Below are positions 10,095-19,180 of a stretch of 64,000 nucleotides of DNA, piece by piece; positions within the stretch are counted from its first letter, which is position 1, and every line of letters starts with the position of its first letter. The notes below the pieces were generated by a model that searched no databases, was not told where the DNA came from, and saw only the letters and a list, made by a program, of their open reading frames with translations. The translations under genes were made by a program, and so were the position numbers. This stretch comes from an uncultured Pelagibacteraceae bacterium (GTDB taxonomy: Bacteria > Pseudomonadota > Alphaproteobacteria > Pelagibacterales > Pelagibacteraceae): positions 10,001 to 74,000 of the forward strand of contig CACFTH010000001.1 of assembly GCA_902569185.1 (NCBI GenBank), written 5' to 3'.

Positions 10095-12653
10095 ATGAAT
10101 TTTATAACTAAAACACTCAATAAATTATTTAAAAGCAGCAATCAACTGGAATTAAATAAAATTAAGCCCATAGTAGCTCAAATTAATGATCTTGAGAAAA
10201 ATTTCATTAATTATAAGACGCAAGATTTTGTCAAAAAAACTAATGAATTGAAAAAAAATGTATTAGATGGCCGAAGTTATGAGGACATCTTGCCTGAAGC
10301 TTTTGCACTTGTTAGAGAAGCATCTAAACAGGTGCTTGGTGAAAGGCATTTTGATGTTCAGTTGGCAGGAGGAATTTTTCTTCATAGAGGATGTGTAGCT
10401 GAGATGAAAACAGGAGAGGGAAAGACATTAGTTTCAACACTACCTGCATATCTAAACGCCCTTGGAGGAAAAGGAGTTCATATAGTTACTGTAAATGATT
10501 ATTTAGCAAAAAGAGACTCTGAATGGATGGGGCAAATATATAAACATCTTGGGTTAGAAACAGGTTGTATAACAAATGAATTAGAAGACCAAGACAGAGA
10601 AAGAAATTATAAAAAAGATATCACATATGCAACAAACAATGAATTAGGTTTTGATTATTTGAGAGACAATATGAAATATAATATTTCAGAGATGGTTCAA
10701 AAAAATAGGAATTTTTGCATTATAGATGAAGTTGATAGTATTTTAATTGATGAGTCTAGAACGCCTTTAATAATTTCAGGTGGAATAGAAGATAAATCTG
10801 ATCAATATTTTTTAGCAAATAAGTTTATTAAAAATTTACAAAAGAAAGATTATGATCTTGATGAAAAAAATAAAAATGCAATACTAACCGATGTAGGAAT
10901 TGACAACATTGAGAAAATGTCAATAAAAACTGGAATACTCAAAAATAATAATTTCTATGATCCCCAAAATTTAAATTTAGTTCATCATATTAATCAGGCC
11001 TTAAAGGCAAATTTTTTATTCCAAAAAGATAAGGATTACATAGTCAAAGATGATCAAGTTCAAATTATTGATGAATTTACCGGTAGGATTTTAGAGGGAA
11101 GAAGATTTTCTGATGGATTACATCAAGCAATTGAAGCTAAGGAAAATGTTGAAATACAAAAGGAAAATCAAACACTAGCGTCAATTACATATCAAAATTT
11201 TTTTAGGTTATATCAAAAACTCGCAGGTATGACTGGTACTGCAATGACTGAGGCAGAAGAACTTTTTGATATCTATAAACTTAAAGTAATAAGTATTCCG
11301 ACAAATAGAGCAATGGTTAGAAATGATAAGAATGATCAAATTTTTAGAACTGAGGAAGAAAAAAACTTTGCAATTCTTAATAAAGTTAAAGAGTGTAATG
11401 CAAAAGGTCAACCTGTGCTCGTTGGAACCACAAGTATTGAGAGTTCCGAAAAAATGTCGAAAATTTTTAAAAAAAATAATTTAATTCACAATGTTTTAAA
11501 TGCTAAGCAACATGATAAAGAAGCAAAGATTATTGCTGAGGCTGGTAAAGAAGGAATGATAACCATAGCAACTAATATGGCTGGTAGAGGAACAGATATA
11601 CAGCTGGGAGGGAATAAAAATCTTCTTATAGATAATAATGAATCAAAAGATGAAGTTGAAAAAATAAAACAAAACAAAGAAAAAGTAAAAAATCTTGGAG
11701 GACTTTTTATTGTTGGAACAGAAAGACACGAGAGTAGAAGAATAGATAATCAATTAAGAGGTAGATCAGGAAGGCAGGGTGACCCAGGATCATCGGTATT
11801 TTACATAAGTCTTGAAGATGATTTGATGAGAATTTTTGGTGGCGGATCAATTGATGGTATGTTGAAAAAATTAGGTTTAAAAAAAAATGAGTCTATTAAT
11901 CATCCTTGGATAAATAAAGCAATGGAAAGAGCTCAGCAAAAGGTCGAGGCAAGAAATTTTGAAATAAGAAAAACACTATTAAAATTCGATGATGTGATGA
12001 ATGACCAAAGAAAGATTATTTATGGTCAAAGGTTAGAAATTTTGAAAAATAGCGAAATTAAAAAAATGATTTTATCTTTTCTTGAAGAACTAAATAAAAA
12101 TTTAGAGTTAGCCCACCAAAATTTTGCCAAAAGTAACGATTTAAAAGTATTTTCTAATGAAGTAAAGGCAAGTTACGGAAATGCTTTTGATGACAAAAAA
12201 ATCGAGAAATTTTCTAAAATGAATACAAAAGAAATAACAAAAAGTTTTGATAATTTTTTTATAGAGAAAAGAACTGAAAGAATAAAGGTATTAGGAGAAG
12301 AACAAAATAATGATATTGAAAAAAGAATTTTTTTACAAATTATGGATTTTTTATGGAGATCGCACTTGCAATACTTAGAACAATTAAGGCAAGTTATTGG
12401 CTTGAGAAGCTATGGTCAGAAGGATCCATTGGCTGAGTTTAGAAGAGAAGCATTTCAGCTTTTTGAAGATTTGTTATTTAAAATTAAAACAGAAACCATT
12501 AAATTTTTAATTAATACAAATATTGTAATCAAGGACAAAAAAGAGGAGAAACAAACTAGTGACTTTGTAAAAAAACGAAAAATTTCTAGAAATGAACCTT
12601 GTTCTTGTGGATCAGGAAAAAAATATAAACATTGTCATGGAAAGGTAGCTTAA
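10095..12653 (+). CDS. secA: Protein translocase ATPase SecA
   Basis: Motor that pushes unfolded preproteins through the SecYEG channel. The 852-aa protein has Walker A MKTGEGKT at 104-111, the DEAD-like IIDEVDSILIDE, the preprotein cross-linking domain, helicase domain 2 motifs (TNMAGRGTDI, QLRGRSGRQGD), the helical scaffold, and the C-terminal zinc motif CSCGSGKKYKHCHG that binds SecB or ribosomes. All parts are intact. It is followed directly by a Lon-N-domain gene whose ATG lies one base after the secA stop. Confidence 0.98.
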   Translation: MNFITKTLNKLFKSSNQLELNKIKPIVAQINDLEKNFINYKTQDFVKKTNELKKNVLDGRSYEDILPEAFALVREASKQVLGERHFDVQLAGGIFLHRGCVAEMKTGEGKTLVSTLPAYLNALGGKGVHIVTVNDYLAKRDSEWMGQIYKHLGLETGCITNELEDQDRERNYKKDITYATNNELGFDYLRDNMKYNISEMVQKNRNFCIIDEVDSILIDESRTPLIISGGIEDKSDQYFLANKFIKNLQKKDYDLDEKNKNAILTDVGIDNIEKMSIKTGILKNNNFYDPQNLNLVHHINQALKANFLFQKDKDYIVKDDQVQIIDEFTGRILEGRRFSDGLHQAIEAKENVEIQKENQTLASITYQNFFRLYQKLAGMTGTAMTEAEELFDIYKLKVISIPTNRAMVRNDKNDQIFRTEEEKNFAILNKVKECNAKGQPVLVGTTSIESSEKMSKIFKKNNLIHNVLNAKQHDKEAKIIAEAGKEGMITIATNMAGRGTDIQLGGNKNLLIDNNESKDEVEKIKQNKEKVKNLGGLFIVGTERHESRRIDNQLRGRSGRQGDPGSSVFYISLEDDLMRIFGGGSIDGMLKKLGLKKNESINHPWINKAMERAQQKVEARNFEIRKTLLKFDDVMNDQRKIIYGQRLEILKNSEIKKMILSFLEELNKNLELAHQNFAKSNDLKVFSNEVKASYGNAFDDKKIEKFSKMNTKEITKSFDNFFIEKRTERIKVLGEEQNNDIEKRIFLQIMDFLWRSHLQYLEQLRQVIGLRSYGQKDPLAEFRREAFQLFEDLLFKIKTETIKFLINTNIVIKDKKEEKQTSDFVKKRKISRNEPCSCGSGKKYKHCHGKVA

Positions 12654-13283
12654 ATGAATAAAGAGTTTCCAAAAAAAATATCTGTATTTCCGTTAAGAGG
12701 TGCAATATTTTTTCCAAAAACTAATTTGCCATTAAATATTTTTGAAAAGAGATATGTGAGTATGGTAGAGGACGCATTAAAAGGAAATAAATATATTGGT
12801 ATGGTCCAATCAAAAAAAGTTGAGGGTGAAGTGTTTAAAGTTGGTTGTTTAGGAAAAATTGATAGACATGAAAAAACTCCTGATGGAAGAATTTTAATAA
12901 ATCTTAATGGTCTATCACGATTTAAAATAGATGAAGAAGTAAGTAATGACAAATTATACAGAGAATTTATTGTTAATTACGAGGATTTTAAAGAAGATAT
13001 GAAACTAAAAGAATATGAAGTTAAAAATGAAATACTTGAAAAATTAATAAATAATTCTAAAAAATATTTCAGTCAACAAGGAGTACTAATTGATTGGAGA
13101 GAAATTTCAAAACTTAAAGCTTTTGAACAAATTTATACTTTGGCAATGATTTCACCATTTTCTGTTAGCGAAAAACAAAAAGTTTTAGAAGTACCTGATT
13201 TGAATGAAGCAGCGAGTACTTTAAATGAAATAACAAAATTTGGATTTTATGAGGATCTAAATGATAAAGATACGCTTCAGTAA
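12654..13283 (+). CDS. LON peptidase substrate-binding domain protein
   Basis: A 209-aa stand-alone Lon N-terminal domain (PUA-like), beginning ISVFPLRGAIFFPKTNLPLNIFE and continuing with YIGMVQ and GRILINLNGLSRFKI. It lacks the ATPase and Ser-Lys protease parts of Lon, as is normal for this family. The biochemical role is not known; substrate recognition or a link to proteolysis is inferred. It is immediately downstream of secA and probably translated from the same message, and it ends one base from the convergent membrane-protein gene. Confidence 0.9.
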   Translation: MNKEFPKKISVFPLRGAIFFPKTNLPLNIFEKRYVSMVEDALKGNKYIGMVQSKKVEGEVFKVGCLGKIDRHEKTPDGRILINLNGLSRFKIDEEVSNDKLYREFIVNYEDFKEDMKLKEYEVKNEILEKLINNSKKYFSQQGVLIDWREISKLKAFEQIYTLAMISPFSVSEKQKVLEVPDLNEAASTLNEITKFGFYEDLNDKDTLQ

Positions 13284-13284
13284 A

Positions 13285-13701
13285 CTAAATATATATTTTG
13301 TCTGCTAGACCGTAGCAAAGAATAGCACTAATGATGACAAGAACTATTGGAGCATAAATTCCATCATTTCTAGTTTTTTTGGTTAATCCTGTTTTGTCAA
13401 TCTTCAATGTATAAAAATTTGTGATTAATATTGAAACGTTAATTATAAAAATTAGGTTAAAGAAAGCCCAAGTAGCAACTAAACCACCTGACCTAATAAA
13501 AGCAACATAGATTGCCATTAAAACAGTTGCGATCATGAATGATCCTGCAAATCTCGTAATCAAAGTTGCGGTTTTATCAACCCCTCTATTCTTAAGAAAT
13601 TTTTTGGTATCAAAGACTAATTGGTAAGCGTAGCTACCCACTATAATAAAGTGTGCTAAGTAAATTATTAAATAAAATATATTACCAAATTTATCTATCA
13701 T
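13285..13701 (-). CDS. Four-helix membrane protein, unknown function
   Basis: A 138-aa protein I do not recognise. Four hydrophobic stretches are visible (about residues 8-28, 45-68, 76-95 and 114-134) linked by short basic loops such as FDTKKFLKNRGVDKTA and IDKTGLTKKTRNDG. It sits 25 bases downstream of the GcvT-like gene on the same strand, so it may serve the same pathway, perhaps as a membrane partner, but this is only context. There is no recognisable catalytic motif. Confidence 0.7.
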   Translation of the reverse strand: MIDKFGNIFYLIIYLAHFIIVGSYAYQLVFDTKKFLKNRGVDKTATLITRFAGSFMIATVLMAIYVAFIRSGGLVATWAFFNLIFIINVSILITNFYTLKIDKTGLTKKTRNDGIYAPIVLVIISAILCYGLADKIYI

Positions 13702-13726
13702 AAAAACTTGAATATTATTAGTTTAA

Positions 13727-15097
13727 CTAGTTTGTTTCTCTAGTATTCTTATTGAAAGACTGAGTAAATGGTATTGGCACAACTGTCGCATTAACAGGCT
13801 TGTTTGAGTATTTTTTTGGTAAATGCACTTTGTATTTTTTCCCAAAATTTCCAATTGGAAAACCATTTGTATTTAAATTTCCGTCAAATGGAACGTAGCC
13901 CATAGCTATGTTTGTACCTTTTTCTGGATGATACCATGGAGACGTTATAAATCCGACTGGCTTACCCCCTTTGTCATTTGATATTAACCAGAAATCGTTT
14001 GCGTAATCTTCGATAGGTTTTCCACCCATTTCTAAACCTACAAGTTGCAGTTTATAGGGTTTTTCACCATTTTTAATTTGTTCTTTCATTTTCTCTAGTG
14101 CTTCTTTACCCACATAATCCGTTTGTTTATTCCATATTCCTTTACCTGATAGCGAAACCTGATAACCAAGATTACATTGAAATGGGTTGTGCTCGTGATC
14201 TAGATCTTGACCCCAAGATAATATTCCAGCTTGTATTCTTCTATGGTGTGCTGGTGCAATGACCATTAATTTATGTTTTTTCCCAGCTTTAAGTACAGCA
14301 TTCCACATATCTTCAGCATACAATGTTGCGTTTTTTAAATAAATTTCATATCCAGCTTCCCCTGAAAAACCTGATTGTGAAATTATACAATCTCTACGGC
14401 CTATTTTAGCTTTGGCTAAACCATAGAAAGGAATATTATCCATATCTACTTGGTCACCTACTAAATCCTTCATTAAAGCTTTAGATTTTGGTCCTTGAAT
14501 TTGAACTGGACATGAATCAATTTCATCTATTTCAACATTAAATCTTTTGTCAGCATTAACGCCTTGTAAGTATAAACCAATGTCGGAGTCCGACAAACTA
14601 AACCAAAACTCATCATCCTCTACTCTTAACAAAACCGGGTCGTTAAGAACACCGCCCTTATAATTACAAAGTATTACATAACGGCCTCTCATGGTTGAAA
14701 TTTTCGTTGCATCTCTTGTAATTACATAGTCGACAAATTTTTCAGCGTCTGGACCTTTAACACGAATTTGTCTTTCAACTGCTACGTTCCACATGGTAAC
14801 GTGGTTTTTTATAGCTTTATATTCGACCATTGCACCACCTTTTTCAGGTCTTACATATCCTCTTGGATGGTAAATTCGATTATAAACTGTAGCTCTCCAG
14901 CAACCAGCTTTCATGGATAAATGCCAATAAGGAGATTTTCTTACTCGAGTTGAAATAAGCATTTCTACTTTTGTGGGACCGCTTTGTCTCAAATTATATG
15001 GCACCTGTCTGTCTGACTGATCGACTGAAGTTTCATGTTTGACTTTATCGTAATTTATTTTTTCAACTTTATAAGAGTTTGGTACCTTTTTAGGCAT
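13727..15097 (-). CDS. GcvT-family tetrahydrofolate-dependent methyltransferase, LigM/DmdA-like
   Basis: A 456-aa aminomethyltransferase-fold protein. These enzymes move a one-carbon group from a small substrate to tetrahydrofolate. Visible features include the KVEMLISTRVRKSPYW start, AVERQIRVKGPDAEKFVDYV, the substrate-binding SGFSGEAGYEIYL segment, HRRIQAGILSWGQDLDHEHNPF and the C-terminal GKPVGFITSPWYHPEKGTNIA barrel. From memory of the families, the layout and length are closer to the O-demethylase LigM (about 470 aa) than to DmdA (about 370 aa) or GcvT. It overlaps the metF-like gene by eight bases. That pairing suggests it makes methyl-THF from a methylated compound, which MetF then oxidises. 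The substrate cannot be read from the sequence. Confidence 0.75.
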   Translation of the reverse strand: MPKKVPNSYKVEKINYDKVKHETSVDQSDRQVPYNLRQSGPTKVEMLISTRVRKSPYWHLSMKAGCWRATVYNRIYHPRGYVRPEKGGAMVEYKAIKNHVTMWNVAVERQIRVKGPDAEKFVDYVITRDATKISTMRGRYVILCNYKGGVLNDPVLLRVEDDEFWFSLSDSDIGLYLQGVNADKRFNVEIDEIDSCPVQIQGPKSKALMKDLVGDQVDMDNIPFYGLAKAKIGRRDCIISQSGFSGEAGYEIYLKNATLYAEDMWNAVLKAGKKHKLMVIAPAHHRRIQAGILSWGQDLDHEHNPFQCNLGYQVSLSGKGIWNKQTDYVGKEALEKMKEQIKNGEKPYKLQLVGLEMGGKPIEDYANDFWLISNDKGGKPVGFITSPWYHPEKGTNIAMGYVPFDGNLNTNGFPIGNFGKKYKVHLPKKYSNKPVNATVVPIPFTQSFNKNTRETN

Positions 15098-15818
15098 AAT
15101 TATTTTTGACTAACCACTTATTAGTTTCTTTTAATCCACCAAAAGTGTAAATGTGGAAATGACCTGTTGATTTCTTAACTTGATCAATTAATTCATTAGG
15201 ATCTGATGGTTTTAACAAATTTATCGCTTTAGAGGCATTAGATTTTATAAAGTTAAGTGAATTTTTAGCTCCAACAATATTTGCAAATTTTATTAAACTT
15301 GTAAGTTTTAAAGGTCCAGTAATTCCAACATGAACTGGTAAACTTTGTTTTGAAATAAATTTATTTATTGGTTCAGGATTTAAAAGCCATTGAGTAACAA
15401 TATAATCTGCAAAGGGTTTTTTATCTTTCATCGCTTTATCTAAATCAGAATCCGATATATCAGGTGACCCCTCCGGATGTCCAGCAATTCCTATCTTAAA
15501 ACCCTCGAACAATCCTGTTTCTAAGATCTGCAACGAGCAGTGGTAGTCACCAATTGGTTCAGCACTTCCTCCAATAACAAGAGCTTGTTTTACGCCAAAA
15601 TCTTTACACATAGAAACATACTGTTTTAATTCCCCTAAATTTTTAATTGACCTTGCTGGAAAGTGAGGCACTGGATTGAACCCAGATTGGACTAGCTCTT
15701 TTGCTTTTTTTGCAACCTCTCTAAAGTCATTCCCAGGAAGCATTGTGACGTAAACATCTTTAACTTTTGGTAAAACAGAAAGGTCAGTTTTCATTGTTAT
15801 CTCTAAAGAAAAATTCAT
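15090..15818 (-). CDS. Methylenetetrahydrofolate reductase-like protein
   Basis: MetF-fold TIM barrel, about 242 aa from the start chosen here. It begins NFSLEITMK, the first barrel strand with the expected glutamate, and includes VTMLPGNDFR, NPVPHFPARS, QALVIGGSAEP and GIAGHPEGSP. MTHFR interconverts methylene-THF and methyl-THF with FAD. The frame stays open upstream to a GTG at 15902, but that extension lies inside tRNA-Phe, so I place the start at the ATG at 15818. The eight-base overlap with the GcvT-like gene supports working as a demethylation/oxidation pair. It is short for MetF (about 290 aa) and lacks part of the usual N-terminus. Confidence 0.8.
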   Translation of the reverse strand: MNFSLEITMKTDLSVLPKVKDVYVTMLPGNDFREVAKKAKELVQSGFNPVPHFPARSIKNLGELKQYVSMCKDFGVKQALVIGGSAEPIGDYHCSLQILETGLFEGFKIGIAGHPEGSPDISDSDLDKAMKDKKPFADYIVTQWLLNPEPINKFISKQSLPVHVGITGPLKLTSLIKFANIVGAKNSLNFIKSNASKAINLLKPSDPNELIDQVKKSTGHFHIYTFGGLKETNKWLVKNNYA

Positions 15819-15872
15819 TTTTTCGGATATACCAGTTAAACCTATTTCATGTCTAGAGTTTTCGTAGTGAGG

Positions 15873-15944
15873 TGGCCTTGGTTTGAATCGCACAAACGAC
15901 ACATACCTTTTCAGGGTACTGCTCTACTACTGAGCTACAAGGCC
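15873..15944 (-). tRNA. tRNA-Phe (GAA), with unusual D- and T-loops
   Basis: A 72-nt cloverleaf: acceptor GGCCTTG/CAAGGCC, D-arm GCTC-AGTAGTA-GAGC, anticodon arm GTACC-CTGAAAA-GGTAT with anticodon GAA, variable loop GTGTC, T-arm GTTTG-TGCGATT-CAAAC, discriminator A; the 3' CCA is not encoded (ACCT). The D-loop reads AGTAGTA where AGTGGTA is usual, and the T-loop reads TGCGATT where TTCGATT is usual, so positions 18 and 55 are both altered. It begins seven bases after infA stops and is probably cut from the hisD-infA message. Confidence 0.9.
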
Positions 15945-15951
15945 AAATTCA

Positions 15952-16167
15952 TCAAAATCTAAAAGTAATTCTACCTTTAGTCAAATCGTAAGGGGTCATT
16001 TCTACCATTACTTGATCGCCTGCTAAAACTCTTATTCTATTCTTTCTCAATTTTCCAGCTGTATGAGCTAAAACCTCGTGATTATTTTCAAGTTTAACCC
16101 TGAACATTGCGTTAGGTAATAATTCGGTTACTTTTCCTTTAAATTCTAGTTTTTCCTGTTTTCCCAA
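15952..16167 (-). CDS. infA: Translation initiation factor IF-1
   Basis: Binds the ribosomal A site during initiation together with IF-2 and IF-3. The 71-aa S1/OB-fold protein carries [41 protein letters not shown] and [18 protein letters not shown], nearly invariant in the family. It lies four bases after hisD and seven before tRNA-Phe on the same strand, an arrangement that implies one transcript with later processing of the tRNA. Confidence 0.98.
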   Translation of the reverse strand: MGKQEKLEFKGKVTELLPNAMFRVKLENNHEVLAHTAGKLRKNRIRVLAGDQVMVEMTPYDLTKGRITFRF

Positions 16168-16171
16168 TTTA

Positions 16172-17470
16172 TTACCTTTGTTTTAATCTCACTTTTACAG
16201 AATTAGCGTGCCCATGAAGGTTTTCATATTTTGACAAAGTTATAACTGATGGGCCCAATCTTTCAATACCCCTTTTTGATATTTTAATTACAGATTGCCT
16301 TTTCAAAAAATCATAAACTGATAGGCCAGACGAGAATTTTGCTGTTCCAGATGTTGGTAATACGTGGTTTGGGCCAGCAATATAGTCTCCTAATGCTTCG
16401 GGAGAGTAAGGACCCAAAAAAATGGAACCAGCATTATTAATTGAATTTAAAAAGATATCAGGATTTTTTGTGTAGATTTGCAAATGTTCAGGGGCAATAA
16501 TATTTACTACTTTACCCGCTTCTTTAAGATTATTTAATAGTATGGCTAAACCAAAATTCTTTAAACTTTTTGAGGCAATAATTCTTTTTGGTAAAAATTT
16601 GAGCTGCTTTTTTATGGATTGATTTACTTTAAGAATTAAATCTTCACTATTTGTAATTAATATAGATTGTGACATCTCATCGTGCTCTGATTGTGCAATT
16701 AAATCTGCTGAGACCCACTCAGGTTTCGAGAATTTATCAGCAATAACAGTAACTTCTGATGGACCAGCAAACATGTCAATTCCTGAAATGCCTGAAACTT
16801 CTTTTTTGGCTAATGCAACGTATTCGTTTCCTGGACCAACTATCTTATCAACTTTTGGCACTATTTTGGTCCCAAAAGCAAATGCTGCGATGGCTTGTGC
16901 ACCACCAAGTTTAAAGATTTTTTTTACACCACATTTCTTTGCCGCATACAATACCCCGGAATTTATTCCCCCATCAAGAGAAGGAACTGTCATAAAAATT
17001 TCATTTACTCCAGCAATAGAAGCTGGAATACAATTCATTAATACAGAACTTGGGTAACTCGCTTTACCTCCAGGTACATAAACACCCACTTTCTCAACAG
17101 GTTTTGATCTATAGTAAAAACTATTGTTGATTTTATCCTTCTTTTTAAATTTATGAAACTTTTGATTTTTATGAAAGTTGAAAATTCTCGAATAAGCAAG
17201 ATCAATAGAATTTTTTACTTTCCGATCTAAGAATTTTATACTTTTTTTTATTTCAGATTTTGTGAAAGTAAGGTTATTACTCTTCAAAGTTTTTAAATTA
17301 TTAAATTTTTTCTCATATTTAATAAGTGATTTGTCTCCATGCATTTCAACATCATTTATAATTTTTTTTACTACAGTGATTTTTTTACTTGAATACCCTC
17401 TTCTTAACTTCAATAAGCTATTCAATATTTTTTCAAAATTTTTTTCTCTTGATTTTAATGTTTTAATCAT
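16172..17470 (-). CDS. hisD: Histidinol dehydrogenase
   Basis: Carries out the last two oxidations of histidine synthesis, histidinol to histidine, with NAD and zinc. The 432-aa protein has [61 protein letters not shown], the catalytic and zinc-binding [13 protein letters not shown] and [18 protein letters not shown]. It overlaps DUF2948 by eight bases and precedes infA closely. The murA-DUF2948-hisD order is a recurring alphaproteobacterial arrangement. Confidence 0.97.
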   Translation of the reverse strand: MIKTLKSREKNFEKILNSLLKLRRGYSSKKITVVKKIINDVEMHGDKSLIKYEKKFNNLKTLKSNNLTFTKSEIKKSIKFLDRKVKNSIDLAYSRIFNFHKNQKFHKFKKKDKINNSFYYRSKPVEKVGVYVPGGKASYPSSVLMNCIPASIAGVNEIFMTVPSLDGGINSGVLYAAKKCGVKKIFKLGGAQAIAAFAFGTKIVPKVDKIVGPGNEYVALAKKEVSGISGIDMFAGPSEVTVIADKFSKPEWVSADLIAQSEHDEMSQSILITNSEDLILKVNQSIKKQLKFLPKRIIASKSLKNFGLAILLNNLKEAGKVVNIIAPEHLQIYTKNPDIFLNSINNAGSIFLGPYSPEALGDYIAGPNHVLPTSGTAKFSSGLSVYDFLKRQSVIKISKRGIERLGPSVITLSKYENLHGHANSVKVRLKQR

Positions 17471-17912
17471 TAAACAAATCGTGTTTTGGTTTATTTTTTG
17501 TTTCCCATGGATCGCTTATATCTTCAAGAAAACATTCTATTATTTCTAAATTTAATTTAATCAATATATCGCCTGCAAAATTTAATTTTATTTCATAGTT
17601 TTTATCAGACAATAATTTAGTTTCAATTGCTAAAAAGTCTAAAAAACGTTCCGTATTTTTTTGATTCAAGTTTTTTGAATTTACACTAACTACGTTTTCA
17701 AATTTTAAGACAGATATTATCCTTTTGTTTTTCCTAAAAACTCCCTTTTCAATATCCTCCCACATAAATCTATTAAATTGGATGAGGAATATTTTATTTT
17801 TTTTCAAATGCGCAATATTCTTTACTTGTGTAATCGAGTCCTGTAAGTGTGCTGATATTACTTTTATATCATCTTCAGAAGTTCCATTAAGTTTTAAATT
17901 TTTCCTATCCAT
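17463..17912 (-). CDS. DUF2948 family protein
   Basis: A 149-aa protein with no known function, recognised by position between murA and hisD and by the family pattern EDDIKVISAHLQDSITQV, FNRFMWED and a C-terminal ECFLEDISDPWETKNKPKHD. It is largely alpha/beta with no signal peptide or membrane segment. The start codon touches the murA stop and its end overlaps hisD, so it is translated with them. Family membership is fairly sure; role unknown. Confidence 0.85.
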   Translation of the reverse strand: MDRKNLKLNGTSEDDIKVISAHLQDSITQVKNIAHLKKNKIFLIQFNRFMWEDIEKGVFRKNKRIISVLKFENVVSVNSKNLNQKNTERFLDFLAIETKLLSDKNYEIKLNFAGDILIKLNLEIIECFLEDISDPWETKNKPKHDLFND

Positions 17913-19177
17913 TAATTGTTTACTCTGGTAATTTTTGCTCCACAGTTTCTGAGCTTTTTTTCTAAATTTTCATAACCTCTATCTAAATGATAAACTCTAT
18001 TTATAATTGTTCTATTTTTTGCAATTAAACCAGCTAAAACTAAACTTACTGAAGCTCTTAAATCAGTGGCCATTACTTCAGCTCCATTTAACTCTTCGGA
18101 AAAATTTATTGTAGAAAGATTTCCAGAAACTTTTATCTTCGCTCCCATTCTATTAAGTTCAGGAACATGCATAAAACGATTTTCAAAAATGTTTTCTTTA
18201 ATTTTTGATACACCATTTGCTTTGGTCATCAAAACCATAATCTGTGCTTGCAAATCAGTTGGAAAACCAGGGTAAGCTTCGGTTTTAATAGAAACGGGTT
18301 TAATGTTTTTTGAATAAAAAATTATTATTTTGTTTTTTTGAGTTTTGAATTTAAGACCCATTTTTTTTAGAATATCTAATTCTTTTTTCAATATATTAGT
18401 ATCAATATTGGTAATTTTAATTTTTTTTCCAACTAAAGCTCCTGCAATTATAAATGTACCAGCTTCAATTCTATCAAACATGACAGAGTAATTAACTGCA
18501 TTGAAATTTTGTGTTCCGATAACTTTAATCTCTCTTTTTCCAGTCCATTTAATATTAGCACCCATCTTTTTTAAAAAGTTTATCAAATCTTTTATTTCAG
18601 GTTCGCAAGCACAATTTTTTATTAAAGTTGTTCCGTATGCGTAAGTAGCAGCAATAATTAAATTTTCAGTTGCTCCAACCGATATTGACGGTAATTTTAT
18701 CTTGTTACCAAAAAGACCATTGGTTGCTTCAGCGTGAATGTAACCGTCTTTAATTTTAATTTTAGCGCCTAATTTTTTTAAACCAAAAAGATGAATATCC
18801 ACTGGCCTTGTTCCAATTGCACAACCCCCAGGTAGAGATACTCGGGCTTTACCAAATTTTGATAATAAAGGGCCCAAAACAATAATACCTGCCCGCATAG
18901 TTTTTACAAAATTATATGGGGCTAAGGTTTTAAAAGATTTTTTATTGTTATTTATAAAAATTTTTTTTTTTTTGAAATTTAATTTTATATCTGATCCTAA
19001 GTATTTTAAAAGTTCAGACATAGTAATTACATCTTTCACAAACGGAACATTTTTTATAGTAATTTTATTATTACTAAGAATTGTTGATGCTAATATCGGT
19101 AAGGTGGCATTTTTTGAACCCGATATCTTAACAGTCCCAGTTAAACTTTTTTTTCCCTTAATAATAAGTTTTTGCAT
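17912..19177 (-). CDS. murA: UDP-N-acetylglucosamine 1-carboxyvinyltransferase
   Basis: First committed step of peptidoglycan synthesis: transfers enolpyruvate from PEP to UDP-GlcNAc in the cytoplasm. The 421-aa EPSP-synthase-fold protein starts with the substrate-binding LTGTVKISGSKNATLPIL, has the catalytic cysteine in LPGGCAIGTRPVD (the residue attacked by fosfomycin), and contains TEAYPGFPTDLQAQ and FENRFMHVPEL. No deviation from the normal enzyme is seen. It follows dcd by three bases. Confidence 0.98.
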   Translation of the reverse strand: MQKLIIKGKKSLTGTVKISGSKNATLPILASTILSNNKITIKNVPFVKDVITMSELLKYLGSDIKLNFKKKKIFINNNKKSFKTLAPYNFVKTMRAGIIVLGPLLSKFGKARVSLPGGCAIGTRPVDIHLFGLKKLGAKIKIKDGYIHAEATNGLFGNKIKLPSISVGATENLIIAATYAYGTTLIKNCACEPEIKDLINFLKKMGANIKWTGKREIKVIGTQNFNAVNYSVMFDRIEAGTFIIAGALVGKKIKITNIDTNILKKELDILKKMGLKFKTQKNKIIIFYSKNIKPVSIKTEAYPGFPTDLQAQIMVLMTKANGVSKIKENIFENRFMHVPELNRMGAKIKVSGNLSTINFSEELNGAEVMATDLRASVSLVLAGLIAKNRTIINRVYHLDRGYENLEKKLRNCGAKITRVNN

Positions 19178-19180
19178 TAA

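Noticed and set aside
13727-15097. Naming the GcvT-like gene dmdA (DMSP demethylase)
   Set aside because: The protein is about 90 residues longer than DmdA and its ends look more like LigM; substrate cannot be decided from sequence.
15819-15902. N-terminal extension of the metF-like gene from GTG
   Set aside because: It is the 3' half of tRNA-Phe plus a short linker; the family start is at 15818.
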